Notes: generated by a model from the sequence alone, not told the origin. 44,570 nt of DNA from Oscillospiraceae bacterium (GCA_015064665.1 SVRU01000011.1:1-44570); one strand, 5' to 3'; counted from the stretch's first letter, positions 15,348-24,157 are shown. Translations and numbers: made by a program.

Positions 15348-16133
15348 ATGATATACCAATTTCAAAACTCGCTGCGAGGCAAAGGCGTTATGATAACTCG
15401 CGGTACGAACGTAAGCTATCCGCCCCACCTGCATAACAGCTTTGAATTCGTGGCAGTGACAGACGGCGAAATGTCGATTTTTGTTGAAAGGAAATGCTAT
15501 TCGTTAAAAAAAGGGGATTCTCTCCTCATTTTTCCAAATCAAGTGCATGAATTCAAAACCCATAATTACAGTGCTGATTTTGTATGTATTTTCTCGGCGG
15601 AGCTTGTTGATACGTACGCCTCTCTTTCAAATGGCAAAATACCCGTTTCAAACGTGCTGATATCGGACAGAAATTATGCTGAAGAGATATCCCGCGCTGA
15701 CCAAAAAAACATAATGAGCATGCAGGGCGTTCTGTACTCGCTATGCGGCGAATTTCATGAGAAGACTCAATACACCGAAAAAAAAGACAAATCAGCATCC
15801 CTTATAGAAAGCATTTTTAAATTTGTCGAGGACAATTATCAAGGCGACTGCAGTCTGAAATCTCTTTCGCAGCATACCTCTTACAATTACGTTTATCTAT
15901 CCAAATATTTCAAGCAATACACCGCAATGACCTTTATTGAATACGTAAACGGTTACAGAGCAAACGAAGCCTGCATAAAGCTCCAAAATCCCGAATTGAC
16001 AATTCTCGGAGTTGCTTACGACTGCGGATTCGGTTCCCTTAGAAATTTCAACAGAATATTCAAGAAAACGGTCGGCATCACCCCTTGCGGCTACCGAGCG
16101 AAATTGAAAGAATATATAAAAAGTGACCCTTGA
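15348..16133 (+). CDS. AraC-family regulator, probable control of the GH3 gene
   Basis: A 261-residue protein. The N-terminal cupin (YPPHLHNSFEFVAVTDGE, LKKGDSLLIFPNQVHEF) is a small-molecule sensor. The C-terminal AraC DNA-binding domain has two HTHs: the first around CSLKSLSQHTSYNYVYLSKY, the second around ELTILGVAYDCGFGSLRNF followed by FKKTVGITPCGYR. It probably senses a sugar and activates the divergent glycosidase gene 117 bp away. The ATG follows TTTTGGAG at 7 nt; a longer open frame begins inside the GH3 gene and is not real. Its stop codon is embedded in a hairpin that acts as terminator for the opposite strand. Confidence 0.92.
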   Translation: MIYQFQNSLRGKGVMITRGTNVSYPPHLHNSFEFVAVTDGEMSIFVERKCYSLKKGDSLLIFPNQVHEFKTHNYSADFVCIFSAELVDTYASLSNGKIPVSNVLISDRNYAEEISRADQKNIMSMQGVLYSLCGEFHEKTQYTEKKDKSASLIESIFKFVEDNYQGDCSLKSLSQHTSYNYVYLSKYFKQYTAMTFIEYVNGYRANEACIKLQNPELTILGVAYDCGFGSLRNFNRIFKKTVGITPCGYRAKLKEYIKSDP

Positions 16134-16161
16134 TTGCTTCTTTACGCAACCAAGGGTCACT
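16117..16161 (-). terminator. Terminator of the minus-strand transcript facing the AraC gene
   Basis: An 11-bp perfect outer stem (AGTGACCCTTG with CAAGGGTCACT) and a 4-bp inner stem are followed on the minus strand by U5 and AU-rich sequence. No T-run follows on plus, so it serves minus-strand transcription. It overlaps the last codons of the AraC gene. Confidence 0.75.
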
Positions 16162-16470
16162 AATGTTCACTCTTGATATCTAACATCTTTTGATTATCCT
16201 CTCTTTCTTCGGTCTAATTTCCATCTCTTCCGGACAACGACCTCAAACTCCACAACACTTACTCTAATTTCTCTTGGTGAGAACAACCTACGTTTTTTCA
16301 TTTCTCCATGGAAAAGATGACTTTTAAGCACCCTTTGAACCGAATCTCTCTAACCTTCCTTCAATCTATGTAATGCGTAACACCGCCGTGTAATTTTATT
16401 TTCTTTTCGGTTGCCTGTGCTTCGTCTTTCTGTATTTCAATTTGCCATTGGACCGTACCTTCCTTTCTTC
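16117..16470 (-). ncRNA. Predicted ~350-nt RNA of unknown kind (or a decayed small gene)
   Basis: A consensus promoter and a strong terminator define a transcript of about 350 nt that holds no long open frame. It is strikingly purine-rich, with about eight GGA triplets (GGAAGG twice, TGGAG, CGGAAG, TGGAA, AGGATA). Short frames exist: one without an ATG reads QIEIQKDEAQATEKKIKLHG then stops, and a basic 35-codon frame starts MKKRRLFSPREIRVSVVEFE. They could be remnants of a frameshifted gene. It does not match tmRNA, RNase P, 6S or SRP RNA motifs that I know. Either a structured regulatory RNA or a pseudogene. Confidence 0.4.
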
Positions 16471-16476
16471 GCTTTT

Positions 16477-16505
16477 AGTATAACACAGTCAAAAAAGAAA
16501 ATCAA
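16477..16505 (-). promoter_or_regulatory. Promoter of the predicted minus-strand RNA
   Basis: TTGATT, 17-nt spacer, TATACT on the minus strand, in a region with no annotated gene. Transcription would start near 16470 and run toward the AraC gene. Confidence 0.7.
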
Positions 16506-16580
16506 TATGTAATTTTGTAAGTATTTAATAATTGTTTTTTGTTCAAAACATAGAAATTGTGAAATATGCACACAAAAGTA

Positions 16581-16609
16581 TTTACAAAACTTCAAAACCG
16601 TGCTATAAT
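16581..16609 (+). promoter_or_regulatory. Upstream promoter facing the VTT-acyltransferase gene
   Basis: TTTACA, 17-nt spacer, TATAAT with extended TG (TGCTATAAT). A terminator follows only about 15-40 nt after the expected start. Confidence 0.75.
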
Positions 16610-16624
16610 AAATATGTTGTGTGC

Positions 16625-16655
16625 GTGACAATCCTTAAGGAAAGTCACTTTTTTC
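16625..16655 (+). terminator. Early terminator, defines a ~40-nt RNA
   Basis: GTGAC/GTCAC outer stem, AA/AA internal loop and TCC/GGA inner stem with loop TTAA, followed by T6. With the promoter just upstream it would give a tiny RNA or act as an attenuator for the downstream operon. Confidence 0.65.
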
Positions 16656-16685
16656 TTTATATCAAAGCATGTTTTGGTCTTGCTC

Positions 16686-16714
16686 TTGAAAAAAAGAATA
16701 TATTGTGATAGAAT
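16686..16714 (+). promoter_or_regulatory. Proximal promoter of the VTT-acyltransferase operon
   Basis: TTGAAA, 17-nt spacer, TAGAAT with extended TG (TGATAGAAT), 48 nt upstream of the start codon and beyond the early terminator. Confidence 0.75.
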
Positions 16715-16762
16715 AAATATAAAGTTGAAATTGTCACTAGGTATACAGACAGGTTTGGATTT

Positions 16763-18685
16763 ATGGTTCGTAATATAAAAAGAAAAATTTTCGCCTTGAT
16801 TACTATATCAGTAATTTTCGTATTGATTTTATGGATGTGTTTTTCCGGCGGCAATTATGAGATTGTAAAAAGTGTATTCGACGATGAACTTTCCAATGAG
16901 GAAATTCACGAACGACTTTTGGGACTTGGTATACGAGGATACGCCACGGTATCAATTCTGGCAATGCTTCAGGTCGTTTTCACTTTCTTGCCCGCTGAAC
17001 CGATTCAAGTCGTTTCAGGAGTTGCTTTTGGTTTTCCCGTTGGTTTTTTTTGCTGTTCTATCGGCGTGCTGCTTGGAAACACCGCAATTTTCATGCTGTA
17101 TAAAATATTCGGCAACCAAATGAAAGAATATTTCAGCAGCAATTTAAATATCAATATAGAAAAAGCGGCAAAGTCAAAAAGATTTGCGGCAATTATCCTT
17201 ATCCTCTATTTTCTGCCGGCCATTCCATATGGAATGATATGTTTTCTTGCTGCAAGCTTCGGAATGAAATATCCGAGATTTATCATGATTACCCTCCTTG
17301 GTTCAATTCCTTCTGTGTGTATTGGAGTAGGACTCGGACATCTTGCAATTGCTACAAGTTGGATAATATCTCTGATAGTTTTCGCAGTTCTGCTGGTAGC
17401 TATTATTGTTCTTTCAATAAACAGGAAAGTAATTTTTGAAAAGCTCAACAACTATATCGATAAGCCTCAGTATTCTTCAAAAACTACGGTAAGAAAATAC
17501 AAATCAAGCCGCCTGACCATTCCATATATAATCTCACGAATTGTGTTTTTTCTCCGCGGAGTCAAGGTTAAATACATCAACGAGGTCGGTGAAATAGAAT
17601 CCCCTTCTATTGTTCTTTGCAACCACGGCTCTTTTATTGATTTTGCATACGCAGGAACGCTTTTACGCAAGAAAAGTCCGAATTTCATTGTTGCAAGACT
17701 CTATTTTTATAATAAAAGACTCGGAAATCTTTTGAGAAGCTTCGGCTGTTTCCCGAAAAGCATGTTTGCACTTGATATAGAAAGTGCCAAAAACTGTGTA
17801 CGAGTTCTTCGCGAGGGCGGTGTTTTGGCAATGATGCCTGAAGCAAGACTTTCAACAGTCGGAAAATTTGAAGATATTCAACCGGGAACCTACGCATTTT
17901 TAAAAAAATCGGCTGTCACGGTTTATGCAATAAAGATCGAGGGCGATTACTTCGCAAGTCCAAAATGGGGAAACGGAATACGGCGCGGCGCTTTGGTCGA
18001 AGCAAAGCTTCAGCTTCTTATAACAAAAGAAGAGCTTGCAGTTCTTGAAACAGACGAAATTAAGAAAAAAGTCGAAAACCGACTTTATTACAACGAGTTT
18101 GAATGGCTCAAAACAAAAGAAAACGTCAGATACCGCTCGGCAAAACTTGCAGAAGGACTTGAAAACATATTGACGCGATGCCCAAAATGCAAACAAAAAT
18201 ACACAATTTTCACAAAACGACGTGATGTTTTTTGCGAGAAGTGCGGCAAGCTTGCGACAATAAACAACAGATATTTATTTGACACGGATGCCCCCTTCGA
18301 GAACTTCGCAGACTGGTATGAGTGGCAAACGGACCTGATAAGAGACCAAATGTCAAAAAATCCCGATTTTTCCCTCTCGGCAGAGGTCGAATTAAAAATG
18401 CGCTCCGACGACGGCAAAAAAATGCTTCAGCATGCAGGCCGCGGAGAAGTAATTTTTGACAGTTCGGGGCTTACGTATCGCGGAATCAAGCACGGGGAGC
18501 ACGTAGAAATTCACTTCCCTATTCAAAATATATACAGGATTCTGTTTGGTGCAGGCGAGGATTTTGAAATTTATGTTGGTCAAGAGATATACTATTTCGT
18601 CCCCGACGAAAAGAAGAGCTGTGTGGATTTCTACATAGCATCAATGCTGATAAAAAATGAAGAAAGCAATGCTGTTTCCGTATAA
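16763..18685 (+). CDS. VTT-domain (TVP38/DedA-like) membrane protein fused to a PlsC-like acyltransferase and zinc ribbon
   Basis: A 640-residue fusion. Residues 8-27 are a membrane helix. About 60-215 form a VTT domain with the signatures LPAEPIQVVSGVAFGFPVGF and LPAIPYGMICFLAASFGMKY; proteins of this superfamily (DedA, TMEM41B, VMP1) move lipids across membranes. About 255-450 form an LPLAT/PlsC acyltransferase with NHGSFID (His288, Asp293 = HX4D) and a PEAR motif at 359-362 in place of PEGTR. A zinc ribbon follows (CPKC 473-476, CEKC 491-494) and then an unassigned beta-rich tail. It may acylate lysophospholipid and flip the product. The Shine-Dalgarno is weak. The next gene starts 27 bp later, so they are probably one operon. 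Confidence 0.85.
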   Translation: MVRNIKRKIFALITISVIFVLILWMCFSGGNYEIVKSVFDDELSNEEIHERLLGLGIRGYATVSILAMLQVVFTFLPAEPIQVVSGVAFGFPVGFFCCSIGVLLGNTAIFMLYKIFGNQMKEYFSSNLNINIEKAAKSKRFAAIILILYFLPAIPYGMICFLAASFGMKYPRFIMITLLGSIPSVCIGVGLGHLAIATSWIISLIVFAVLLVAIIVLSINRKVIFEKLNNYIDKPQYSSKTTVRKYKSSRLTIPYIISRIVFFLRGVKVKYINEVGEIESPSIVLCNHGSFIDFAYAGTLLRKKSPNFIVARLYFYNKRLGNLLRSFGCFPKSMFALDIESAKNCVRVLREGGVLAMMPEARLSTVGKFEDIQPGTYAFLKKSAVTVYAIKIEGDYFASPKWGNGIRRGALVEAKLQLLITKEELAVLETDEIKKKVENRLYYNEFEWLKTKENVRYRSAKLAEGLENILTRCPKCKQKYTIFTKRRDVFCEKCGKLATINNRYLFDTDAPFENFADWYEWQTDLIRDQMSKNPDFSLSAEVELKMRSDDGKKMLQHAGRGEVIFDSSGLTYRGIKHGEHVEIHFPIQNIYRILFGAGEDFEIYVGQEIYYFVPDEKKSCVDFYIASMLIKNEESNAVSV

Positions 18686-18711
18686 TATCATTCGAAAAGA
18701 GATACTTCATT

Positions 18712-20169
18712 ATGATTAAACTTTTTAAAAGAGATACGATAACGAGAAAAAAGGAAAAGAGCTTTTCAAGCATCGGCTTGCGCTCGTTTCTGACAGTCAT
18801 TTTAATTCTTTCAACCGTTATAGCGATAAGCGGAATTTTATCCTATATTATTCCGCAGGGCGAATTTCAGAGAGATAATTCCGGTGCAATAATTCCGGGC
18901 ACTTATTCTCAAAAAGGAATAGGTGGAATCGCTGTTTGGCGCATTCTGACAGCACCGTTGCGTGTTTTTGTTTCTGAGGATTCACTTACTATCATAATGA
19001 TAAGCTTGTTTTTACTCATTATGAGCGGAATCTTCAACCTCATTGACAAAACAGGCGGTATAAAGATACTTATCGGACGGATAATGAAAAAATTACGCGA
19101 CAAGGGCGGTCCGATAGTTTGCCTCACGACTCTTATCTTCATGCTTTTCGGAAGCTTTTTCGGTATGTTCGAGGAGCTGGTAACTCTGCTTCCGCTTGTC
19201 ATTATGTTTATGCTGTCAATAAACATGGATACTATGACAGGACTTGGAGCTTGCTTGCTCGCGGCTTGCTTCGGCTTTTCCGCCGCTATAACAAATCCGT
19301 TTTCGGTCGGTCTTGCTGCACAGGTAGCCGATATTGCTCCTTCCACAGGTGTATGGCTTCGTATCGTATTTTTTGCACTTGTCTATGCGGTTCTGTGCGT
19401 CTTCCTTATGATGCATTTAAGAAAAATAGAAAAAGACCCAAAGCTTTCACCTACCTATGAATCAGATATACAGAAAAGACAATCACTCCTGTCTGACAAT
19501 GCGTCATGCATTAAAGACAGCGATAAAATTTTCAAGGTCTACACCGCATTTTTTGCCGTTCAGGGCATCCTTCTTATTCTTATAGCCTCAGTCAAAGCAA
19601 TTTCGGATTTAGCAATTCCGTTGCTTGCGGCAAGCTTTCTTATGGTCGGAATCACTGCAGGACTCTTTGTTTCCGAGAAAAAAAGAGACGTTTTCGTTCA
19701 CTTCTTTAATGGTGCTCTATCAATGCTGCCAGCAGTCTTAATGATAGCCCTTGCCTCCTCGGTAAAGCTGATTATGACCGAGAGCGGAATACTGGATACA
19801 ATAATGAACGGTATTATCACCTATCTTAACGGTAAAAGCAAATTTTTCGCAATAGTTCTTATATATCTTTTAATTCTCATAATACAGGTCTTTATAGGTT
19901 CCGCCTCGGCAAAAATCATGCTGATTATGCCAATCATTATGCCGACAGCCGTGGCTTTGGGCCTATCTCCTGCAATTGTTATCCTTGCATACTGTATGGC
20001 AGACGGCTTTACCGACGTAATTCTTCCGACGAACCCCGTTCTTCTCGTGGGTCTTTCAATGGCAAACGTTTCCTACGGCAAATGGGCAAGGTGGACCTGG
20101 AAGCTTCAAGTTGTTATATTTGTTTTAACCGTTCTCGTGCTTTTCTTCGGAATAGCCATAAACTACTGA
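18712..20169 (+). CDS. YfcC-family (DcuC-like) transporter
   Basis: A 485-residue protein with about 12 hydrophobic helices. GILSYIIPQGEFQR near the N-terminus, GMFEELVTLLPLVIMF, FSAAITNPFSVGLAAQVADI and the C-terminal IGSASAKIMLIMPIIMPTA and ADGFTDVILPTNPVLL blocks match the YfcC/C4-dicarboxylate anaerobic carrier group (PF03606). Relatives are proposed to carry amino acids, peptides or dicarboxylates; the substrate here is unknown. It follows the VTT-acyltransferase gene by 27 bp with a modest AAGAGAT ribosome site and is likely cotranscribed. Confidence 0.88.
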   Translation: MIKLFKRDTITRKKEKSFSSIGLRSFLTVILILSTVIAISGILSYIIPQGEFQRDNSGAIIPGTYSQKGIGGIAVWRILTAPLRVFVSEDSLTIIMISLFLLIMSGIFNLIDKTGGIKILIGRIMKKLRDKGGPIVCLTTLIFMLFGSFFGMFEELVTLLPLVIMFMLSINMDTMTGLGACLLAACFGFSAAITNPFSVGLAAQVADIAPSTGVWLRIVFFALVYAVLCVFLMMHLRKIEKDPKLSPTYESDIQKRQSLLSDNASCIKDSDKIFKVYTAFFAVQGILLILIASVKAISDLAIPLLAASFLMVGITAGLFVSEKKRDVFVHFFNGALSMLPAVLMIALASSVKLIMTESGILDTIMNGIITYLNGKSKFFAIVLIYLLILIIQVFIGSASAKIMLIMPIIMPTAVALGLSPAIVILAYCMADGFTDVILPTNPVLLVGLSMANVSYGKWARWTWKLQVVIFVLTVLVLFFGIAINY

Positions 20170-20192
20170 TAAAGAAAAATTACGGTAATGAA

Positions 20193-21443
20193 ATGAAAAC
20201 GAAATTAATAAAAGCGCTTTTGTCAGCCGTTTTTTTGCTGACGGTATCCTTGTGCTTATTTTCCTGCGGCGAGGATGAAATTAAAATAAACTTCATAGTA
20301 AACGGTGAGGTATATCACACTGTCAAAGCCGCGGATAAGACGGATATTGAAATGCCGACAGCCCCTGTGCTTGACGGTCATACTTTCGGCGGTTGGTATC
20401 TCGATTCAACGAGATGGTCGGTCGCTTTTGACGAGAGCTATTTAAAAAACAACGAGCTCTCTGCCGATTTGTTCGTTTATGCTAAATGGATTACGGAGCA
20501 CGAGCATACGCCGGGTGAATTCACCGTGCTGGAGCCCGCAAGCTGCGAACGGGACGGCATGCGAATACAAAAATGCACGGAATGCGAAGAAATAATTATC
20601 ACCGAAAAGATAGAAAAGCTTGGGCATAGCGAGATTACGGTCAGCGGAACAGCCGCCACAGACACCGTCGACGGCTACACCGACGGAAGCTTTTGCACCA
20701 GATGCAACAGTATTCTGACCGAACAGAAGCTTATACCCGCAAAAATCTTCGGAACAGACATCGGCTCAGACTTTTTCACGGTGTCCGAACGTTTGCTTTC
20801 GGCATCGGTTTCCGACGAGGTTGAAGAAATCAACATAAAAGATAACGTCAAAATATATTCACTCGCGTCGGTCGTTATTTCATACGATATGTCTTCCGAG
20901 GAAAAGATTTTAGACACGGCAAAGCTTAGCTACGGTACAAATTTGTTTTACGCGACCGTAACGTACGAAGGCGTTACCTCGCAATATACCGTTTCCGTAT
21001 ACAGAAGACCTGTTTATACCGTAAGCTTTGATACGGGATGCGATGAAAAAATCGAAAGCCAGACGGTCAAGCACGGCTCCTTGGTTCTTCCCCCCAAAAA
21101 CATATCCAACGGCTATTCAATCTTTGTAGGCTGGTATCTTAACGGAGTGCTTTGGAATTTTGAGGAGAACACTCCAACCTCGGATATCACTCTCGTTGCT
21201 AAATGGGAGGCAAAAAAAATCATGGTCACCTTCACGGCAAACGACACCGTATATCTCGTTTTGGAGGTTGAGATAGGCGCCGCCGTCGAAAAGCCGAACG
21301 ATCCGGAGATTCCGCCGAAAAGTTCGCTTGAGGGCTGGTATATTAAAGGCACTGACCAAAAATGGAATTTTAACACCCCGATAACCGAAGAAATAACTCT
21401 TGAAGCAAAAATAATTCCCGTCCTGCCGGGAGATTCACTTTAA
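20193..21443 (+). CDS. Lipoprotein with InlB-type beta-grasp repeats
   Basis: A 416-residue lipoprotein: basic start MKTKLIKALL, hydrophobic core, lipobox LFSC at residues 23-26, then GEDE. Three InlB B-repeat/Flg_new units follow, recognisable by GGWYLDSTRW..VYAKW, VGWYLNGVLWNF..LVAKW and EGWYIKGTDQKWNF. Between the first and second lies a CxxC-type segment (IQKCTECEE, GSFCTRCNS) seen in many Clostridia surface proteins, and a cadherin-like stretch. It is probably displayed on the outer face of the membrane for adhesion or scaffolding. The start lies 24 nt after the transporter stop, so it closes the operon; its ribosome site is weak. Confidence 0.8.
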   Translation: MKTKLIKALLSAVFLLTVSLCLFSCGEDEIKINFIVNGEVYHTVKAADKTDIEMPTAPVLDGHTFGGWYLDSTRWSVAFDESYLKNNELSADLFVYAKWITEHEHTPGEFTVLEPASCERDGMRIQKCTECEEIIITEKIEKLGHSEITVSGTAATDTVDGYTDGSFCTRCNSILTEQKLIPAKIFGTDIGSDFFTVSERLLSASVSDEVEEINIKDNVKIYSLASVVISYDMSSEEKILDTAKLSYGTNLFYATVTYEGVTSQYTVSVYRRPVYTVSFDTGCDEKIESQTVKHGSLVLPPKNISNGYSIFVGWYLNGVLWNFEENTPTSDITLVAKWEAKKIMVTFTANDTVYLVLEVEIGAAVEKPNDPEIPPKSSLEGWYIKGTDQKWNFNTPITEEITLEAKIIPVLPGDSL

Positions 21444-21474
21444 TATAAGCGCCGTCACGTGACGCGGCAAAAAG

Positions 21475-21536
21475 AAAAAACCTTGATTGATGCAAGACTT
21501 CCGAAAAGAAAGCCAAGTTATCAATCAAGGTTTTTT
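21475..21536. terminator. Bidirectional terminator (InlB lipoprotein / nagA)
   Basis: A 17-bp perfect stem (AAAAAACCTTGATTGAT with its complement) and a 28-nt loop, with T6 and A6 runs at the two ends. A 12-bp palindrome CGTCACGTGACG lies just left of it at 21453-21464. Confidence 0.85.
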
Positions 21537-21539
21537 ATA

Positions 21540-22703
21540 TTAATTCGTTTTTTCGGTAATAACCCTGACAAGCTCAAGGTCGGTATTGAGTATAACTATG
21601 TCTGCGATTTTGCCAACGGCAATCTCACCTCTGTCGGTAAGTCCCATAACCCTTGCGGGCGTGAGAGAGGACATTTTAGAGAGCGCAACAAGCCCCTCGG
21701 GCTTTATTCCGATAGCCTTCGCCATGGTTCTGTAAAGTCGGTCGGTCGTTGCCGTTGAGCCCGCAAAAGCCTGACGGTCGGGCATTTTCGCAACGTCGTC
21801 CTCAACTATTACGTCAAGACCTCTCTTGAGGCTTCCGATTTTCGTTTCCGCGCCGTTGGGAAGACCTGCCGCGCGGATCGCATCGGTTATCATACATATT
21901 CTGTCGGGTCCCTTTGCCTTGTATATGTATTTGAGAAGCTCAAGAGGAAGATGCTTTCCGTCAGCTATAATCTCAACGTAGTATGAGTCAAAATAAAGAC
22001 CTGCTTCAACTGCGCCTGCAACGCGGTATGCATTTACGCGCTCGGTACCCTTCATACCGGAATACAAATGAGTCATTATATTATATCCGTGCTTAAGAGC
22101 CTCTTCCATATCGGTAAAGGTTCCGTCGGTGTGTGCGGGCGACATAACTATACCAAGCTTTTTTCCCATTTCACCGAATTCTGCGCCGCCCTCAAGCTCC
22201 GGAGCTGCTCCAACCTTATAGATAAAGGGATACTTTTCCTTAAGAGCCTTAAGTTCCTCGGCATTCGGAAGCTTCATATAGCTGGTGTTCTGTGCTCCGC
22301 ACTGCTTTGGGTTGAGCCAAGGACCTTCAAGATGGATTCCCTCAAGGGTGCTGTTAGGATTGTTTTTCTTGTATTCCGCGAACGCATCAAGTGCCTCTAT
22401 GATTTCGTTGTCTTCCGCGGCAAGAGTCGTCGCGTAAAGAGTTGTTGTTCCGTGAGATTTATGGAACTCAGCAATCTTTCCAAATCCGTCGACACCCGCA
22501 TCCATAAATTCAAGATTATTTCCGCCGTGGCAGTGAATATCAATAAATCCGGGAACTACGTAGCCTCCCTCCGCATCTATTATCTCGTCAGCTTCTACCG
22601 CATCGGTTCCAACGTAATCTATGACTCCGTCGGTGTAGGCAAGGTATCCTTTTATTACCTTTTCGGCAGTAACTATTTTACCGTTTTTAATAAGTGTTCT
22701 CAT
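21540..22703 (-). CDS. nagA: N-acetylglucosamine-6-phosphate deacetylase
   Basis: A 387-residue amidohydrolase. The metal site HCH (His57, His59) lies in PGFIDIHCHGG; HLEGPW carries Glu126, His191 is in SPAHTDGT, His212 in THLYSG and catalytic Asp274 in MITDAIRAAG. A closing beta-sandwich motif GEIAVGKIADIVILN is present. It converts GlcNAc-6-P to glucosamine-6-P for glycolysis or cell-wall recycling. THLYSG and AHTDGT differ slightly from the usual THLFNAM and GHSDAT. It starts 17 bp inside the end of the MATE gene, so the two are one unit. Confidence 0.93.
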   Translation of the reverse strand: MRTLIKNGKIVTAEKVIKGYLAYTDGVIDYVGTDAVEADEIIDAEGGYVVPGFIDIHCHGGNNLEFMDAGVDGFGKIAEFHKSHGTTTLYATTLAAEDNEIIEALDAFAEYKKNNPNSTLEGIHLEGPWLNPKQCGAQNTSYMKLPNAEELKALKEKYPFIYKVGAAPELEGGAEFGEMGKKLGIVMSPAHTDGTFTDMEEALKHGYNIMTHLYSGMKGTERVNAYRVAGAVEAGLYFDSYYVEIIADGKHLPLELLKYIYKAKGPDRICMITDAIRAAGLPNGAETKIGSLKRGLDVIVEDDVAKMPDRQAFAGSTATTDRLYRTMAKAIGIKPEGLVALSKMSSLTPARVMGLTDRGEIAVGKIADIVILNTDLELVRVITEKTN

Positions 22704-24123
22704 ATATTTTCTCCTTTTCGCTAATTTCCGTTATTTTTTCTTCTTTGGCGCGGCACCATATACCAAGCTTATGCCAAGCATAAGCACAGCACAAAAGTAA
22801 AAGCACTATCGTGAGTATCCATGAAAGCGTGTAAGACACAAAAAGTCCGAATATAGTATGGAATTTTTCTGTAGGTGTTACGAATACTATCCATCCAACA
22901 CGCAGAACAAGTCCGATAAGACTTGCCACCATGGAAGTAACCGAAAAGCCTATTCCCTTAAGCACTCCCGATATGACCTCCATAACTCCGCAGAGGAAAT
23001 AGGTTGTGAGCATTATACGGAATATCTCAAGAACGGCTTCTATAATCGCCTCGCGATTTGGGTCGGTAGAGTCTATATAGAGCGACGAGAGCTGTCTGCC
23101 AAACAGAATTTCCACCTGGGAAACCAAAATTCCCGCCACAGTGACCTGAATTAAAGTATACAAAAACACTTTATTAAGACGGCGGTACTTTTGAGCACCG
23201 AAATTCTGACCGATAAACGTCATAGCGGCATTGGCAAAAGCATGCATTACGGTATAAGTCAATCCCTCAATATTAAACGCTATCGTTTTAGCCGAAACGA
23301 CGTGCTCGGGGAAGGTGTTCACAGAGCTTGTTATGATTATATTCGATATCGAGAACAGCGAGCTTTGAAGCGCCATAGGAACGCCAATACGCATAATCCT
23401 CGCAATCAGTCCGCTCTCCATACGCAGCTTGCGCAAATTCAGCTGATAGCATTCTCCGCGCCTTCTCATCAAAACCCAAACGACAGCCACCGCAGACATA
23501 TACTGCGATATTATCGTAGCGTACGCAACTCCGTCAACCGTCATATGACAAAACATGACGAAGAACAAATTCAAAACGACGTTAACGAGTCCGCTCGTCG
23601 CAAGTATGTAAAGCGATGTTTTTGAGTCGCCTATTGAGCGCAGAATTGCCGCGCCGAAATTATAGATTGACGATGCGGGAATTCCGCAGCATATTATAAT
23701 CATATACAGAACTGCTTTTTCGTAAAACAGCTCCTTCGTGCCCATAATAGTAAGAAGAGGGCGGGCAAAAACAATACCGATTATCATAAGTATTATTCCG
23801 CCTATCACCGACAGCGCCATCGACGTGTGGACGGTTCGCGAAACCTTGTCATGATCCTTTGCACCGAAATATTGAGCTACAACAACCCCCGCGCCCGACG
23901 AAAGACTAATCATAATATTTATGATCAACGTGGTAACCGACGACGTGCTTCCGACAGCGCCGAGCGCATCGGGGTCGCCTGAAAAACGGCCGACAACGAT
24001 ATTATCAGCCATATTATACATAACCTGCAAAACGCCGGTAATTATCAGCGGAACAACAAACAAAAGTAACCTAGTGAATATAGGCCCCTCGGTAAAATTT
24101 GCCTTGTTTTTTGTTTTGAGCAT
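22687..24123 (-). CDS. MATE-family efflux transporter
   Basis: A 478-residue, 12-helix exporter in two halves. Family motifs are PLIITGVLQVMYNMADNIVV near the N-terminus, GAGVVVAQYFGAKDHDKV, and the half-2 match IGVPMALQSSLFSISNIIIT and MTFIGQNFGAQKYRR. Such proteins export drugs, toxic metabolites or lipid-linked substrates with Na+ or H+. I chose the ATG after GGAGGG; 77 extra codons of open frame upstream include the promoter and are not coding. It overlaps nagA by 17 bp, but a functional link is not evident. Confidence 0.93.
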   Translation of the reverse strand: MLKTKNKANFTEGPIFTRLLLFVVPLIITGVLQVMYNMADNIVVGRFSGDPDALGAVGSTSSVTTLIINIMISLSSGAGVVVAQYFGAKDHDKVSRTVHTSMALSVIGGIILMIIGIVFARPLLTIMGTKELFYEKAVLYMIIICCGIPASSIYNFGAAILRSIGDSKTSLYILATSGLVNVVLNLFFVMFCHMTVDGVAYATIISQYMSAVAVVWVLMRRRGECYQLNLRKLRMESGLIARIMRIGVPMALQSSLFSISNIIITSSVNTFPEHVVSAKTIAFNIEGLTYTVMHAFANAAMTFIGQNFGAQKYRRLNKVFLYTLIQVTVAGILVSQVEILFGRQLSSLYIDSTDPNREAIIEAVLEIFRIMLTTYFLCGVMEVISGVLKGIGFSVTSMVASLIGLVLRVGWIVFVTPTEKFHTIFGLFVSYTLSWILTIVLLLLCCAYAWHKLGIWCRAKEEKITEISEKEKIYENTY

Positions 24124-24157
24124 TGCAGCCCTCCAAAACGCTATTTGCGCTATATTG

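Noticed and set aside
16437..16631. A 64-codon minus-strand frame ending KKGRYGPMAN
   Set aside because: It spans the predicted promoter, has no ribosome site and AT-driven composition.
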